Positions 4,703 through 5,609 of a DNA stretch of 5,609 bases are shown here, in pieces. A model generated the notes under the pieces. That model did no database searches. It had not been told where the DNA came from and saw nothing but the letters and a program-made list of their open reading frames with translations. Position 1 is the stretch's first letter. Every line of letters begins with the position of its first letter. This DNA is from Chloroflexota bacterium (GTDB lineage: Bacteria; Chloroflexota; UBA11872; VXOZ01). The position numbers were made by a program, and so were the translations under genes. The stretch lies in assembly GCA_009839775.1 (NCBI GenBank), contig VXOZ01000252.1, positions 1 to 5,609 of the forward strand, in the 5' to 3' direction.

Positions 4703-5609
4703 TAGCCAAGCAGCGTCTCTTGCACGGCTGCTGCACCGCCCATCGTGGCTGGCTCCACCACGCCGAGGCGTTCCAGCCGTTTGCTGGCTGCTGCCATGGC
4801 AGCCTGCACACAGGCGGGATCGATGGGGATGACGGCCGGATCGTCGCGGTGCTGATAGACCCACTGCAGCACGAAGTGGCGAATAGTATCGGTGGATGCC
4901 GCGCTCTCGGGCAGCGAGAGGTAGTGAGTGAAGCACGCGCGCAGCGTTTCCCCGAGCGCCGCTTCCGTTGCCGGCCCCAAGGTCTCCCGCCCCAGCATCT
5001 GACCGTTGCGCACGAAGAATAGGTGTACCTTACCCGGCGGATCCGCCGGATAGATCAGCAGGATGGTGTGTCCGGCAAACCCGCCCGAGAGCGGGCGGTG
5101 GTGCGCGCGGAGACGGCGCAGAATTTGCAGCGCCCCAACAGCCGCGGGAGAATCGCGGTCCTGCCAGTGGTCCACGACGGCTTCCGGCCCCTCGGACAAG
5201 AACTGAAAGACGAGGTTTGCCTGGTCTTGCGCCGCAAGAGCGGCTGTGGCGTCTAAGAGGCGCCGCGCCACGCGGGCATTCCAGCTTGCCGCCGCGCGGT
5301 TGCGGTAAGGCCCAAAGTACGCTGCATCATCCGGCCGCAGCCGGCTGCTCGTCTGCACCTTTATGCCGGCCTTCTGGCTGCGCCACACGCGGACGTATGG
5401 CTGTAGGGGTCGGTACTGCTGCTGTACGTTATAGACCGGCTGCAACTCCTGAATGATCTCCGCTTCACGCAGCAGCGCCTCGAACTCGGAGCCCGTAATC
5501 TCGACGTCAATGCGGTCAAGGCGTTCAATCATGCCATCGAAGAGCCGGTCGGGGTTGGAGAGGTGGCTGCGCACGCGACGCTGGAGCGACTTCGACTTGC
5601 CGACGTAGA
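4702..5609 (-). CDS. UvrC-like GIY-YIG nuclease, N-terminus beyond the window
   Basis: The frame is open from the right edge to a TAG at 4704-4702, giving the last 301 residues. It begins with the YIG half of a GIY-YIG domain: YVGKSKSLQRRVRSHL, with the expected catalytic Arg (R11 or R13). EALLREAEIIQ follows, with the probable metal-binding Glu at fragment residue 48, and QPVYNV ends the domain near 61, as in UvrC and Cho. Next come YFGPYRNR (97-104), matching UvrC's YFGPY, and HLFFVRNGQMLG (195-206), resembling the FFVRGG strand of UvrC-like proteins. The Cys-rich motif of UvrC and a UvrB-binding domain are not visible, so this is not a standard UvrC. Bacterial proteins joining a DnaQ-type exonuclease to GIY-YIG and this C-terminal region fit best; the exonuclease would lie outside the window. 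The role is probably DNA repair incision. The GTG at 5574 is internal, not the start. Confidence 0.85.
   Translation of the reverse strand, partial: YVGKSKSLQRRVRSHLSNPDRLFDGMIERLDRIDVEITGSEFEALLREAEIIQELQPVYNVQQQYRPLQPYVRVWRSQKAGIKVQTSSRLRPDDAAYFGPYRNRAAASWNARVARRLLDATAALAAQDQANLVFQFLSEGPEAVVDHWQDRDSPAAVGALQILRRLRAHHRPLSGGFAGHTILLIYPADPPGKVHLFFVRNGQMLGRETLGPATEAALGETLRACFTHYLSLPESAASTDTIRHFVLQWVYQHRDDPAVIPIDPACVQAAMAAASKRLERLGVVEPATMGGAAAVQETLLG

Noticed and set aside
4584..5022. Plus-strand frames at 4584-4832 and 4663-5022
   Set aside because: Antisense to the GIY-YIG gene and crossing repeat copy B; no independent support.
1..5609. CRISPR array, rRNA, riboswitch or transposase
   Set aside because: No regularly spaced direct repeats, rRNA sequence, known riboswitch core or transposase motif could be found on either strand.

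Overview
The window is moderately to highly GC-rich bacterial DNA. By eye, most genes are strongly biased to G or C at the third codon position. Two features look most like a Chloroflexota-type genome, or a similar uncultured GC-rich bacterium: a UvrC-like GIY-YIG protein, and an MmgE/PrpD gene beside a short-chain dehydrogenase. That assignment is a guess, because nothing here is a firm taxonomic marker.

Left part (1-1150), read on the minus strand. A strong sigma-70-type promoter (1112-1141) drives a tRNA with anticodon CAT (1000-1072), probably the lysidine-type tRNA-Ile2. Next comes a spacer holding a REP-like palindromic element (821-896). Then follow a second CAT tRNA, probably elongator tRNA-Met with encoded CCA (693-767), and an intrinsic terminator (641-688). 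Beyond the terminator, and running off the left edge, is a partial gene (1-519) for a DUF5131 / phage Gp37-Gp68 family protein with an intact three-cysteine motif. It lies against the 3' end of a tRNA and has lower third-position GC, so it may be the edge of an integrated element.

Middle part (1142-3870), plus strand. After about 375 bases with no convincing gene come an MmgE/PrpD-family protein (1518-2918) and an NAD(P)-dependent short-chain dehydrogenase (3097-3870). They lie in the same direction, 178 bases apart, and may form a small catabolic unit acting on a carboxylic or hydroxy acid. The substrate cannot be read from the sequence.

Right part (3871-5609). A small four-helix membrane protein of unknown function (4113-4523) is flanked by two inverted copies of a repeat of about 45-48 bases (3961-4008 and 4604-4650). 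A minus-strand gene running in from the right edge (4702-5609) encodes the C-terminal 301 residues of a GIY-YIG nuclease related to UvrC, possibly a DnaQ/GIY-YIG fusion. Its N-terminus is outside the window.

The least expected item is the DUF5131 gene. Members of this family are known (from memory) as radical-SAM-like three-Cys proteins that often travel with a partner, TcmP, and have no established function. Any partner gene would lie beyond the left edge.
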